Shown in pieces: positions 8,971 to 17,382 of a stretch of DNA of 64,000 bases. The position numbers and the translations under genes were made by a program. Under the pieces are notes generated by a model. That model did not search any database and was not told the DNA's origin. It was given only the letters and a program-made list of their open reading frames with translations. The stretch is from Sulfitobacter sabulilitoris (GTDB taxonomy: Bacteria > Pseudomonadota > Alphaproteobacteria > Rhodobacterales > Rhodobacteraceae). The stretch covers positions 348,204 through 412,203 of the forward strand of contig NZ_VANS01000003.1 of the NCBI RefSeq assembly GCF_005887615.1. Reading direction: 5' to 3'. Within the stretch, counting starts at the first letter, position 1; each line of letters opens with the position of its first letter.

Positions 8971-10968
8971 TCACAGGTGATCGCGCGGAATTTCGTCCGA
9001 CACATCGCGGGCATAGATCAACGTCCCGTTCTCCCAGGCTTCGATCCTCGCGCTCAGATAGAAGGTCGTCGCGTCCGACCACATGCCGCAGCGGGTTTCG
9101 GTGCACAGGGCGATGCCGTCGCGTTCAAGCGTGTCGGTCCAGTGGCACTGCCCGCGCGCGCTCAGCGGATCGTCGGGGTGAATGCTCCAGCGTTCGCGCG
9201 CGACGGACCCGCCGATCAGCCCGTGGTCGGCATCGCGGACCTTGCCGAAATCGTCCTCGATGATCAGGCTGACGGTCCCGGTGGTCAGATCGGTTTCCTG
9301 CCGCCGGGTGCTCGACCCCTCGCGCAGCGTCTCGACCGCCCAGGGCTCGGCGGTGGTGGGCGGCTCGAAAACGTGCTCCGGCCCGGTGGCGGTCTCGCGC
9401 AGCGGCAGATCGATCGCCCCCGCGCCTAGCGACACGCCCGCCGCCTCCGGCCCGGGCCAGATCAGCGGCCAATAGGCGGTGGAAATGGCGATGCGCAGGC
9501 GGTGCCCCCTGGGCACGCGATAGGCGACATGATCAAGCGCCAGCGCGATCTCCTCGCTCTGGCCCGGCGTCATCGGTTGCGGGTCGGCGGCGCTGCGGCG
9601 ATGGCTGAGGTTCAGCACGCCATAGGTGATCCGGGTCGAGGCCCCATCGGGATGCACATGGCACAGCCGCACGGCGATCTGCGCCTGCGGGCGGTCGGCG
9701 GCCAGTGTCAGCGTCAGGCGCGGCGCGCCGACGATATCCATGTCCTGCGCCAGCGGCCCGGTGTCGAAGCAGGCCGACAGCGCATCGTCGCCGCGCTGGT
9801 CGCCGGGCATTTCCGGGCCCAGCCAGATCGCGCAGTATTCGCCCGCCGCCGCCCCGCAGTCCTGCGGCGAGGCCACGTGCCGCGCCAGCGGCCCGGACGT
9901 GTGGCCAAGCCCCGCATCCGTCAGATGCAGGCGTTGCGTCGGCAGGTGCGACGTGGCGCCCTGCATCTCCGCGATCCAGCGGCCGGGGCGCTGCGTGTAC
10001 CAGGTGGCCGGGCGCACCCCGTCCATCAGGTAGGCGCGGTAATCGGGGTCGCGCTCTACGCCGGTATCAGCATCCTTGAGCCAGCGGTCCCACCAGCGCA
10101 GCGCCTCTTGCAGGAAACCGATGCGCGGTTCGGGCACGGCGAAATGCGGGTATTTGTGCACCCAGGGACCGACGATCCCCTTGGCGCCGGGCAGCGCCTC
10201 GACCAGTTGCGGCACCGCGTTCTTATAAGCATCGCCCCAGCCGCCGACGGCCAGCACCTTGGTCTTGATCGCGGAATAATCCTCGATCACCGAACCATGC
10301 CGCCAGTAGGCGTCGCGGCGCTGATGGCGCAGCCAGATCGAGGGCAGGAACGGCTCCGCGTCCAGCCGCTCCAGCCACATCTCGCGCCAGTCGTGCGGGC
10401 GCAGGGCGGGGTCGGGCGCACGGCTCGAGAAGCTCCACATCGTGGCGCCCCAGCCAAGGTTTTCGTTCAGCAGGCAGCCGCCCTTGTAGTGGATGTCGTC
10501 CGCGAACCTGTCCACGGTCGAGCACAGCGTGATCACCGCCTTCAGCGGATCGGGCGCCAGCGCCGCCACCTGCAGGCCGTTGAATCCGCCCCAGCTGATC
10601 CCCATCATGCCGACCCGGCCCGTGCACCACGGCTGCGCGGCCAGCCAGTCGATCACCTCGACCGCGTCGGACAGCTCTTGCGGGGTGTATTCGTCCTCCA
10701 TCAGCCCTTCGCTGTCGCCGTTGCCGCGCATGTCGACGCGCACGCAGGCATAGCCGCGCGCGGCGAACCACGGATGGGTCAACGCGTCGCGCGCGCAGGT
10801 GCCGTCGCGTTTGCGGTAGGGCAGGTATTCCAGGATCACCGGCACCGGATCGTCGCCGGCGTCCGCGGGCTTCCAGACCCGCGCGGACAGGCGGCAGCCG
10901 TCGCCGAGAATGATGCCCATATCGGGGTCTTCGGTGATGTCGCGGAGCGTGTTCTGACCTGTGTTCAT
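8971..10968 (-). CDS. CocE/NonD family hydrolase (X-Pro dipeptidyl-peptidase S15-like)
   Basis: Predicted serine hydrolase of the cocaine esterase/X-Pro dipeptidyl-peptidase class, 665 residues. An alpha/beta-hydrolase domain fills roughly the first 350 residues: EYLPYRKRDGT, the RVDMRGNGDSEG motif and the nucleophile elbow GISWGGFNG. A candidate histidine lies in VHKYPHFAVPEPR. A C-terminal jelly-roll domain (PepX_C) follows, with RITYGVLNLSHR and the GHRLRIAIS signature. No signal peptide was seen, so it is probably cytoplasmic. It is 117 bases upstream of the importer's binding-protein gene on the same strand, which suggests import and hydrolysis of the same amide, ester or peptide class. 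Confidence 0.9.
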   Translation of the reverse strand: MNTGQNTLRDITEDPDMGIILGDGCRLSARVWKPADAGDDPVPVILEYLPYRKRDGTCARDALTHPWFAARGYACVRVDMRGNGDSEGLMEDEYTPQELSDAVEVIDWLAAQPWCTGRVGMMGISWGGFNGLQVAALAPDPLKAVITLCSTVDRFADDIHYKGGCLLNENLGWGATMWSFSSRAPDPALRPHDWREMWLERLDAEPFLPSIWLRHQRRDAYWRHGSVIEDYSAIKTKVLAVGGWGDAYKNAVPQLVEALPGAKGIVGPWVHKYPHFAVPEPRIGFLQEALRWWDRWLKDADTGVERDPDYRAYLMDGVRPATWYTQRPGRWIAEMQGATSHLPTQRLHLTDAGLGHTSGPLARHVASPQDCGAAAGEYCAIWLGPEMPGDQRGDDALSACFDTGPLAQDMDIVGAPRLTLTLAADRPQAQIAVRLCHVHPDGASTRITYGVLNLSHRRSAADPQPMTPGQSEEIALALDHVAYRVPRGHRLRIAISTAYWPLIWPGPEAAGVSLGAGAIDLPLRETATGPEHVFEPPTTAEPWAVETLREGSSTRRQETDLTTGTVSLIIEDDFGKVRDADHGLIGGSVARERWSIHPDDPLSARGQCHWTDTLERDGIALCTETRCGMWSDATTFYLSARIEAWENGTLIYARDVSDEIPRDHL

Positions 10969-11000
10969 ACGCGCGACGATCAAAGGCGCCGCGGCACTTG

Positions 11001-12116
11001 TCAACCGCCGCGATAGGCGATCAGCAGGTCCATGACATTGGTGCCCGTGGGCCCGCTGCGCAGCAGTGCGCCACGCGCGTCGAGCCAGGTGCCCGCGTCG
11101 GCCGCCGCCAGCGCCGCGTCGCCCGAGGTGTCCCACGTGCCGCCGTCGACGATGGCCCCCGCCGCATCGGTGGGCCCGTCGCTGCCATCCGTCCCCGCCA
11201 CTAGGATCCGCAGATCGGACCGGCCCGCGATTTCACGCGCCAAAAGCAGCGCCAGCGCCTGGTTGCGCCCGCCGCGGCCGGGGCGATCCGGCAGGATCAC
11301 TGTGGGCTCTCCGCCCAGCACCGTCAGGCCGGGGCCGCCCGTGATCAGGTCGGCGGCGATCCGGGGCGCAAGCGCGGTGATGTCGTCATAGAGCGTTTCA
11401 GCCGTGCGCGCGACATGCAGGCCCTGTGCCTGGCCCGCGGCGACGACCGCCTGCCGGGCAATGGCGTTGCTGGCCACGATGCGGGCGTCAAATGCGAACC
11501 GGGGCGCGTCGGGCGCGTCGCCCAGCCCCGAGCCGATGACGGCAAGGCTGTCGCCCTCGACATCCGAAATCGCGAGCGTGGTGACGCGCGCGCCGGCGAA
11601 GGCCGCCAGCAGCTTGCCGCCCTTGATACGGCTGAGGCCACGGCGCACGGTGTTCATGGTGGCGATGTCGGCCCCCGACCCCAGAAGCGCGCGGGTCCGC
11701 GCCGCCAGCGCGTCGAGCCCCATATCGTCCACCGGATATTCCGCCAGCGCAGAGGCGCCGCCCGACACCAGCATCAGCAGATGCGCGCTGCCACCGCCGC
11801 AGGCGCGCACGCGGTCGAGCAGGGCCCGCCCCGCGCGCAGGCTGGCTTCATCGGGCACCGGGTGGCCGGCCTCGATCACCTGCGCCTGCACCGGCGCGCC
11901 CGCCGCGTGGCCGTGTTTGGTCACGATCAGTGTGGGGGTCTCGGGAAACTCCGCGCAGGCAGCGCGCGCCATCGCGGTGGCGGCCTTGCCCACCGCCAGG
12001 ATGAGATCGGGGCGCGGCACGGGGCGGACGCGCAGGGCGCGCGCCACGCTGGTCTCTCCCGAGACGGCATCGACGCCCGCCTGCCAGAGTGCGCGCAGAT
12101 CCGGGTGCGCGGTCAT
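11001..12116 (-). CDS. Glycerate 2-kinase-type protein (GckA/TtuD, MOFRL family)
   Basis: Predicted to phosphorylate D-glycerate with ATP (glyoxylate, serine or tartrate metabolism); cytoplasmic. At 371 residues it is slightly shorter than the usual 400-420. It has the DUF4147 N-terminal domain with AVGKAATAMARAA and MLVSGGASAL, the NTVRRGLSRIKGGKL segment that precedes the substrate site, then ISDVEGD. The C-terminal MOFRL domain shows GGRNQALALLLA and GTDGSDGPTDAAGA. It starts 76 bases after the dtd stop and ends 32 bases before the CocE-like gene. Whether it is co-transcribed with the importer is unknown. Confidence 0.93.
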   Translation of the reverse strand: MTAHPDLRALWQAGVDAVSGETSVARALRVRPVPRPDLILAVGKAATAMARAACAEFPETPTLIVTKHGHAAGAPVQAQVIEAGHPVPDEASLRAGRALLDRVRACGGGSAHLLMLVSGGASALAEYPVDDMGLDALAARTRALLGSGADIATMNTVRRGLSRIKGGKLLAAFAGARVTTLAISDVEGDSLAVIGSGLGDAPDAPRFAFDARIVASNAIARQAVVAAGQAQGLHVARTAETLYDDITALAPRIAADLITGGPGLTVLGGEPTVILPDRPGRGGRNQALALLLAREIAGRSDLRILVAGTDGSDGPTDAAGAIVDGGTWDTSGDAALAAADAGTWLDARGALLRSGPTGTNVMDLLIAYRGG

Positions 12117-12157
12117 CGCGCCGGGCCCCCGGCCTGGACAGGGTGGCAGGGGCGGGA

Positions 12158-12190
12158 GCCTCCGGCGGGGATATTTGGAAACAAGAGAAG
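12158..12190 (+). repeat. Extragenic motif, copy b (GCCTCCGGCGGGGATATTTG type)
   Basis: Begins GCCTCCGGCGGGGATATTTG and ends AAGAGAAG. It lies in the 76-base gap between dtd and the glycerate kinase gene, on the strand opposite to both. Compare copies at 3715-3748 and 22959-22992. Confidence 0.6.
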
Positions 12191-12192
12191 CA

Positions 12193-12639
12193 TCAGGGGT
12201 GCGCGCTGTCCAGCCAGATGGTGACGGGGCCGTCGTTGGTGAGCGTCACCGCCATGTCGGCGCCGAACCGGCCCTTGGCGGTGGGGATGCCGAGGGTCGA
12301 GAGATGATGGGCGAAGTGGTCGTAGAGCGCCTCGGCCCGGTCGGGTTTCGCAGCCCCCGAAAAGCCGGGGCGGTTGCCTCGCGCGGTGTCGGCGGCCAGG
12401 GTGAACTGGCTGACCACGAGGGCGCCGCCGCCGGTCTGGGCAAGGCTGAGGTTCATCTTGCCGCCCTCGTCCTTGAACAGGCGCAGCTTGGAGACCTTGA
12501 GGGCCAGCGCCTCTGCGGTGGCCTGCGTGTCGTCGGGCATGGCGCAGACCAGGATCAGCAGGCCGGGCCCGATCTGGCCCACCGTGTCGCCCCCGACCGC
12601 GACCTGGGCGTCGGTCACCCGTTGCAGCAGCGCGCGCAT
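12193..12639 (-). CDS. dtd: D-aminoacyl-tRNA deacylase
   Basis: Hydrolyses D-aminoacyl-tRNA (and glycyl-tRNA-Ala) to keep D-amino acids out of protein; cytoplasmic dimer. The 148-residue protein matches the family along its whole length: [13 protein letters not shown] at the start, the active-site motif SQFTLAADT around residues 77-85, and the cross-subunit cis-Gly-Pro motif NDGPVT near the C-terminus. The start codon overlaps the stop of the nitroreductase gene by one base (TGATG), so translation is probably coupled. Confidence 0.97.
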   Translation of the reverse strand: MRALLQRVTDAQVAVGGDTVGQIGPGLLILVCAMPDDTQATAEALALKVSKLRLFKDEGGKMNLSLAQTGGGALVVSQFTLAADTARGNRPGFSGAAKPDRAEALYDHFAHHLSTLGIPTAKGRFGADMAVTLTNDGPVTIWLDSAHP

Positions 12640-13310
12640 CAGGTGGCCCAGTCGATGATGTCGCCGGGGGCGGCGCGATCGGTGCGAAAGCCGTTGGCGG
12701 GATGGTCCGCATCGCCGTAGCCGAAGGAGATCGCGCAGAGCACCAGGCGATCATCGCCCAGACCGAAGTGGCGGCGCACGAGGTCGGAGTAGGAGGCCAC
12801 CGCCGCCTGTGCCACCGTATCGACCCCGAGCGCCTTGGCCGCGAGGGTGAAAGCGGTGACGAAGCCGCCGCAATCCATCGCGCCGTAGGGGCCCAGTTCG
12901 GCCGGGCTGGTGACGATGGCGACATGCGGTGCGTCAAACAGCGCGAAGTTGCGCATCATCTGCGCGCCCGACCCCGCGCGGTCGCCTTTCTGCACGCCCA
13001 CCGCATCGTAGAGCTGCCAGCCGCAGGCGCGCCGTCGCTCGGCATAGACGCCGGAGTAGCCGCTGGGGCCGTCGATGTCGAATTTCGGTGTCGCGGTCGC
13101 GACCTCGGCCTGAAGGGCGTCACGGAATCGGTCGGTGGCGGCGCCTTCGGTCACCGTGACCTGCCAGGGTTGCGCGTTGCACCACGACGGCACGTGCCGC
13201 GCGGTACGGACGATACGGTCTATCACATCGCGCGGCACGGGGTCGGGGCGAAAGGCGCGGCACGAATAGCGCGCCTTGAGGATGTCGGTCAGGGTGTCGA
13301 TCTGGGTCAT
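12639..13310 (-). CDS. Nitroreductase family protein
   Basis: FMN-dependent NAD(P)H oxidoreductase of the nitroreductase superfamily, 223 residues. The N-terminal FMN-binding segment [13 protein letters not shown] is at about residues 14-26 and is followed by [17 protein letters not shown], the classic active-site helix start (usually PSxxNxQPW). The C-terminal part carries a GFGDAD-like phosphate-contact region ([15 protein letters not shown]). The native substrate is unknown; the family acts on nitroaromatics, quinones and enones. It overlaps dtd by one base. Confidence 0.9.
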   Translation of the reverse strand: MTQIDTLTDILKARYSCRAFRPDPVPRDVIDRIVRTARHVPSWCNAQPWQVTVTEGAATDRFRDALQAEVATATPKFDIDGPSGYSGVYAERRRACGWQLYDAVGVQKGDRAGSGAQMMRNFALFDAPHVAIVTSPAELGPYGAMDCGGFVTAFTLAAKALGVDTVAQAAVASYSDLVRRHFGLGDDRLVLCAISFGYGDADHPANGFRTDRAAPGDIIDWAT

Positions 13311-13328
13311 GGAAAGTGGGCCTTGGGG

Positions 13329-14441
13329 TTACTGGTTGAGAGCATAGACATAGCCGACCGCCGCCGCCAGCAGCCCGCCCAAAACGATGGCGATGGCGAT
13401 CTTGACGGCGGACCAGGGGCGTTCGCCCTGCACCTTGCCGGTACGGCCGTTTACGACGAACCTGTATGTTTCGCCACGGTATTTGTACGCCGCCAGCCAC
13501 ACGGGCAACAGGATATGCTTGAACGTCACATCGCCCAGTTGCGTGTCGATTGCGTGCACGCGCTGGCGATCGCCGCCGATGTCAAATTTCACGTCCCGCT
13601 CGATCTGGCGGTCCATGATGTGGCGCGCCTCGACAAACCCCTCCTCGAGCGGCACGGCGTAGCCTTCGGCGCGAAACCCGGCGAGGTATTCCGGCGCGTA
13701 GGGTTCGAGTGCGGACAGATCCCACGGCTCGAGCGCGTCGGTGAACCGCTTGGGCAGGCTGCGCGAGGCCAGCACGAGCACGTCGTCGAAGAACCGCGCG
13801 ACCCGGCCCGCTGCCGGTGTCCAGCGCACCTTGGCCACCCTTTGCAGCTGCGGCTTGCCGTCGCGCATCACGGTGCGGTTCTCGTAATAGACGATGCCGC
13901 GTTCACCCCTGTAGCGCGAGGTGGTATCGGCGTCGAAGGTCCAGTACGGGACGTAGATGCCCTGCATCCGCCGCCCCTTGCGGGCGTAGTCCTGCAAGCC
14001 GTTGGGCGCGAACCATAGACCGCCCAGCCAGTCGGTCATGGCGCTTCGGGCCTGTGTCTCGGACAGGGCAAAGGGCAGAACGCCGCGCGGCTTGATATGG
14101 CGGTGGGTGCCGGTATCGGCCACCACCGGGGTGGCGCAGAACGGGCATTCGGTGGCGTGCACGGCGGGATCGAATTCGACCTCTGCCGCGCAGTTGGGGC
14201 ATCTGGAGACGCGGGTGACCTCCATCTCGGCCTGGGGCAGGGTGGCGTTCAGGGCCGCGTCGAAGTCAAGCTCTGTCAGCGGCGCGTGCCATGGGCCGGG
14301 TGTGGCCAGATCCTGGGTATTGCCGCAATGATCGCAGACCAGGCGCCCCTGGCCGGGGTCAAAGCGCAGGTCGGCGCCGCAGCTGTCGCAGGGAAAGCGG
14401 TGTTCGGTGCGCGGCGCGGGCGGGGGGGCGGTATCGGTCAT
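13329..14441 (-). CDS. Double zinc-ribbon, single-pass membrane protein (TFIIB-type zinc ribbon)
   Basis: A 370-residue protein with two four-cysteine ribbons near the N-terminus: CDSCGADL...CDHCGNT at about residues 18-41, and CPNCAAEVEF...CPFCATPV at about 81-106. A long middle region contains YVPYWTFDADT. The protein ends in one C-terminal transmembrane helix (VKIAIAIVLGGLLAAAVGYVYAL). This arrangement resembles Bacillus YdjG-like proteins found beside SPFH proteins. The gene lies 3 bases after the small membrane protein gene and continues the cluster that includes SPFH-GYF, TelA and XpaC. A role at the membrane in envelope stress is plausible but unproven. Confidence 0.8.
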   Translation of the reverse strand: MTDTAPPPAPRTEHRFPCDSCGADLRFDPGQGRLVCDHCGNTQDLATPGPWHAPLTELDFDAALNATLPQAEMEVTRVSRCPNCAAEVEFDPAVHATECPFCATPVVADTGTHRHIKPRGVLPFALSETQARSAMTDWLGGLWFAPNGLQDYARKGRRMQGIYVPYWTFDADTTSRYRGERGIVYYENRTVMRDGKPQLQRVAKVRWTPAAGRVARFFDDVLVLASRSLPKRFTDALEPWDLSALEPYAPEYLAGFRAEGYAVPLEEGFVEARHIMDRQIERDVKFDIGGDRQRVHAIDTQLGDVTFKHILLPVWLAAYKYRGETYRFVVNGRTGKVQGERPWSAVKIAIAIVLGGLLAAAVGYVYALNQ

Positions 14442-14444
14442 CGC

Positions 14445-14660
14445 TCACGGCAGCCCATGCATCGCGCGCGGCGTCATCGCACCGCGCGCCGCGGCCAGTG
14501 CACACATCGCGGCACCGCACAGGCCAAACGCCAGCGCCACGCCGGTGCCTTGCACCCCGTCGGCCAGCAGCACCGCCAGCAGCACCGCGACCGACCAGTG
14601 CAGCGCGATCGTGGCGCGACGGCGGGTCATCGGAGCGGCAGGGACGGGCAGACGGCGCAT
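14445..14660 (-). CDS. Small two-helix membrane protein, possible cytochrome b561-like fragment
   Basis: A 71-residue protein with two hydrophobic helices (about 19-35 and 40-57). The segment TIALHWSVAVLLAVLL resembles the first haem-ligand helix of cytochrome b561-type proteins (compare KALHWSMVPLLIW in the neighbouring upstream gene). The remaining helices of that family are missing. It could be a small accessory protein or a remnant of a duplicated cytochrome b gene. The start ATG at 14660 lacks a strong ribosome site; Met11 is an alternative. It is packed 4 bases after the cytochrome gene and 3 bases before the zinc-ribbon gene. Confidence 0.55.
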   Translation of the reverse strand: MRRLPVPAAPMTRRRATIALHWSVAVLLAVLLADGVQGTGVALAFGLCGAAMCALAAARGAMTPRAMHGLP

Positions 14661-14664
14661 GGGA

Positions 14665-15234
14665 TCACAAAAACCGATGGAGCGCCTTGGGCGCCATGAT
14701 CCGCAGCGCGTTGTCGCGCAGTTTCAGGTGTCGCCAGACGTGAAACCCGGCATGGGCGATGGCGATCACGCCCAGCAGGTAGAATTCATAAATATGCACA
14801 AGACCGATCAGGTCGTTGGCCTTTGGCATGTTGAGCGGCGGCGCCACCGGCACCACGCCGCCGGCCTTGAGCAGGCGCGCAGAGGTCAGGCCAAGCCCGA
14901 ACCCGGTCAGCGCCACGCCGAACAGGCCCCAGATCAGCGCGACATGCAGCCAGCGATGCACCCGCCGCGCCCAGGGCGGCAGTTTCGGGCCGGGGCGGCT
15001 GGCCAATCCGCGGCGCATGTAATCGGCCGTCCACAGCAACGAAAACGTCACGAAGATCAGCCCGAGAACCGAATGAAACTGAAACGCGGCCGGCCCCAGC
15101 GGCACCACGTCCGAGGGGGTGACCAGCACAAACCAGATCAACAGCGGCACCATCGACCAATGCAATGCCTTGAGCGCGGTGCGGCGGCGTGGCAGGCGGT
15201 CGCGCAGCGAGGTTATCACGGTCTTCACGGGCAT
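14665..15234 (-). CDS. Cytochrome b561-domain membrane protein
   Basis: A 189-residue integral membrane protein with four predicted helices and the histidines expected for b-type haem: ALHWSMVPLL, FQFHSVLGLIF, HRWLHVALIWGLFG and HIYEFYLLGVIAIAHAGFHVWRH. It would carry electrons across or within the inner membrane. It is 14 bases downstream of the SPFH-GYF gene in a minus-strand run. Cytochromes of this type often partner with a redox protein, and none is obvious in this cluster, so its role beside TelA/XpaC is unclear. Confidence 0.82.
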   Translation of the reverse strand: MPVKTVITSLRDRLPRRRTALKALHWSMVPLLIWFVLVTPSDVVPLGPAAFQFHSVLGLIFVTFSLLWTADYMRRGLASRPGPKLPPWARRVHRWLHVALIWGLFGVALTGFGLGLTSARLLKAGGVVPVAPPLNMPKANDLIGLVHIYEFYLLGVIAIAHAGFHVWRHLKLRDNALRIMAPKALHRFL

Positions 15235-15248
15235 GGGCGCACGCTCCC

Positions 15249-16376
15249 TCAGACGCCGGGCGGAGGCGGGGGCGGCAGCACGGTGAAAAGCTGCGCCAGC
15301 TCCGCCACGTCCTCGGCCCGCATCCAGCCATCCTGACCCGGGGTCCAGACGAACGTGTCGCGGGTGATGTCGCCATCGGCGGCCATGCGGCCCAGCCGCG
15401 CCTTGGAAAAGGGGCCCGTCGTCGCGCCGTCCCTGGCGATGTGCCAGACGTGCTCGATGGGCGGGGGCGGGGGCGCGATCTGCGCCGGCGAAGGCGCGGG
15501 CGCCGTGGTCGCGGGGCGCGCGCCCCAGGGCCCCGATTGCGCCGCCGCGTGACCGATCTGCATGCCCAACCCCGCGCCCAGCCCGGCCTGGAGGGCCGCC
15601 GCACCGCCGCCGTCGCGGCCAAGCGCTTCGGCGGCCTGGAATTGCATGTACTCGCCAAGGTTCCCGATCACCCCCATCGACGATCGTTTGTCCAGCACCG
15701 CCTCGACCGCCGGCGGTAGCGAGATATTCTCGATGTAGAGTTCCGGCATGCTCAGTCCGTAGTCGGCCAGTTGCCCCGCGATTTCACCGCCGATGAGCTT
15801 GCCCAGCTCGCGGGTGTTTGCGGCCATGTCGAGCACCGGGATATTGGCCCGCGCCAGCGTGCGCGATACTTCCTGCACCAGGATGTTGCGGATCTGAAAG
15901 CTGATCTCGTCCATGGTGAATTCGCCGTCGGTGCCGACGATTTCGCGCAGGAATTTCGCCGGGTCGCTGACCCGGATGCTGTAGGTGCCGAAGGCACGCA
16001 GGCGCACCGGGCCGAATTCCGGGTCGCGCACGATGATGGGGTTCTTGGTGCCCCACTTGAGGTCGTTGAACCGGGTCGTGTTGACGAAATAGACCTCGGA
16101 TTTGAAGGGACTTTTGAAACCGTGATCCCAGTGTTGCAGGGTCGTCATCACCGGCATGTTGTTGGTCTCGAGCATGTAGAGGCCCGGCGTGAACACATCG
16201 GCAAGCTGGCCTTCGTGCACAAAGACGGCGGCCTGCCCCTCGCGCACGGTCAGCTTGGCGCCGTACTTGATCTCGTGGCCCTCGCGCTCGAACCGCCAGA
16301 CCATCGTGTCGCGGGTGTCGTCGGTCCAGTGGATGACGTCGATGAATTCGCCCGACAGGAAATCGAAAATGCCCAT
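15249..16376 (-). CDS. SPFH-domain protein with C-terminal GYF_2 domain (YdjI-like)
   Basis: A 375-residue protein. Residues 1-270 match the virion-core/YdjI-type SPFH family: MGIFDFLSGEFIDVI start, FVHEGQLADVFTPGLY, RAFGTYSIRVSDP, then VSRTLARANIPVLDMA. A proline-rich linker follows, then a GYF_2 domain (WHIARDGATTGPFSKARLG to the end), a fold that binds proline-rich peptides. The protein itself carries polyproline runs, so self-association is possible. Bacterial SPFH proteins scaffold membrane microdomains. A GGACC ribosome site precedes the ATG. The neighbours TelA, DUF2927 and the zinc-ribbon protein suggest a membrane stress module. Confidence 0.88.
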   Translation of the reverse strand: MGIFDFLSGEFIDVIHWTDDTRDTMVWRFEREGHEIKYGAKLTVREGQAAVFVHEGQLADVFTPGLYMLETNNMPVMTTLQHWDHGFKSPFKSEVYFVNTTRFNDLKWGTKNPIIVRDPEFGPVRLRAFGTYSIRVSDPAKFLREIVGTDGEFTMDEISFQIRNILVQEVSRTLARANIPVLDMAANTRELGKLIGGEIAGQLADYGLSMPELYIENISLPPAVEAVLDKRSSMGVIGNLGEYMQFQAAEALGRDGGGAAALQAGLGAGLGMQIGHAAAQSGPWGARPATTAPAPSPAQIAPPPPPIEHVWHIARDGATTGPFSKARLGRMAADGDITRDTFVWTPGQDGWMRAEDVAELAQLFTVLPPPPPPGV

Positions 16377-16409
16377 GTCAGTGGTCCTTTTTGTTGGGGT
16401 CCGGCCCGG

Positions 16410-17375
16410 TCACAGCGGGCCCGTGGTCAATTCGCGCGCCAGGATGCGGACGATCGGCGCGGCCTCCTGCGCGGTCATGCCGGGGCGCAGGCGCGGATCA
16501 TACAGCATTTTCAGCAGCATTTCGTCATGTGTGGTCAGCAGCGCGAATTCGTCATCGTCATTGAAGATCGACGGCCGCGCGGCGGGGCTGTCATTGGCCA
16601 GCCCAAGGCCCTGCGCCAATTCCTCGTGAATGCAGCTGAGCCGCAGCAGATCGGGGTTTTCCGCGCGAATGACGGCGACGGCGGCGGTATAGGTGCTGGC
16701 GTCGGGCCCGGCGGCAAAGGCGGCCACGACGCAATAGGTGTCGCGGCGCAGGCTGCGCAGGGCGTTCAGGCTCTTGTCGCTGATCTCCGGGATCCGGCGC
16801 GGCACCTCTTCCAGGGCCGCGGCGCGATCGTCTTCGCCCGCGATGATGACCAGGAAATTCGGCTCTCCGGTGGTGGCGATCTGGTGACCGGTGGCGCGCG
16901 ACAGGCGGTTGGCGTACTGGCGGACGTCGTAATCGTCGTTGTCGCGCTGCGAGGGGGGGATGCTGTCGCCGAAGATGATCTTCATCCGCACCGGCCCGGT
17001 CCAGCGGCGCAGCGGGCTTTGGCCGCCGCGCCCTTTGAAATCGCTGTCATATTCGTTGTAGAACACGATCTGTTCGAAATTCCGCGCCAGCATGTCGGCG
17101 GTAAAGGGCGTGTCGGGCCCGCCGCCGTCGCGCCGCAGCAGACCCTGCGACACCTGCGCGCGCTGGACCTCGTTGAGGTAGCTGCGCAACATCGCGCTCT
17201 TGATCGAGGTGGGCTGCGCGACCACCACCGGCTTGGCGATGCCCGCGGGCCGGGCCCGCGGCGTCAGCACCGGATCCACCGGCGGCAAGGCGCCGCAGGC
17301 CGCCAGTGTCGCGGCCGCGGCGCACAAGCCACCCAATACGCGGCCGCGTCTGATATTCGCTGTCAGGCGCCCCAT
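16410..17375 (-). CDS. DUF2927 lipoprotein
   Basis: A 321-residue exported lipoprotein of the DUF2927 family, common in Rhodobacterales. The N-terminal signal ends in the lipobox LAAC (cysteine at about residue 27). The mature part has RSYLNEVQRAQVSQGLLRRDGG, a typical FYNEYDSDF segment, and SCIHEELAQGLGLANDS, which resembles a zincin-like HEExxxxLG motif. That similarity raises the possibility of a metalloprotease-like fold, but no protease activity is established to my knowledge. The gene starts 7 bases after the telA stop. Confidence 0.85.
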   Translation of the reverse strand: MGRLTANIRRGRVLGGLCAAAATLAACGALPPVDPVLTPRARPAGIAKPVVVAQPTSIKSAMLRSYLNEVQRAQVSQGLLRRDGGGPDTPFTADMLARNFEQIVFYNEYDSDFKGRGGQSPLRRWTGPVRMKIIFGDSIPPSQRDNDDYDVRQYANRLSRATGHQIATTGEPNFLVIIAGEDDRAAALEEVPRRIPEISDKSLNALRSLRRDTYCVVAAFAAGPDASTYTAAVAVIRAENPDLLRLSCIHEELAQGLGLANDSPAARPSIFNDDDEFALLTTHDEMLLKMLYDPRLRPGMTAQEAAPIVRILARELTTGPL

Positions 17376-17382
17376 GCCCGGA

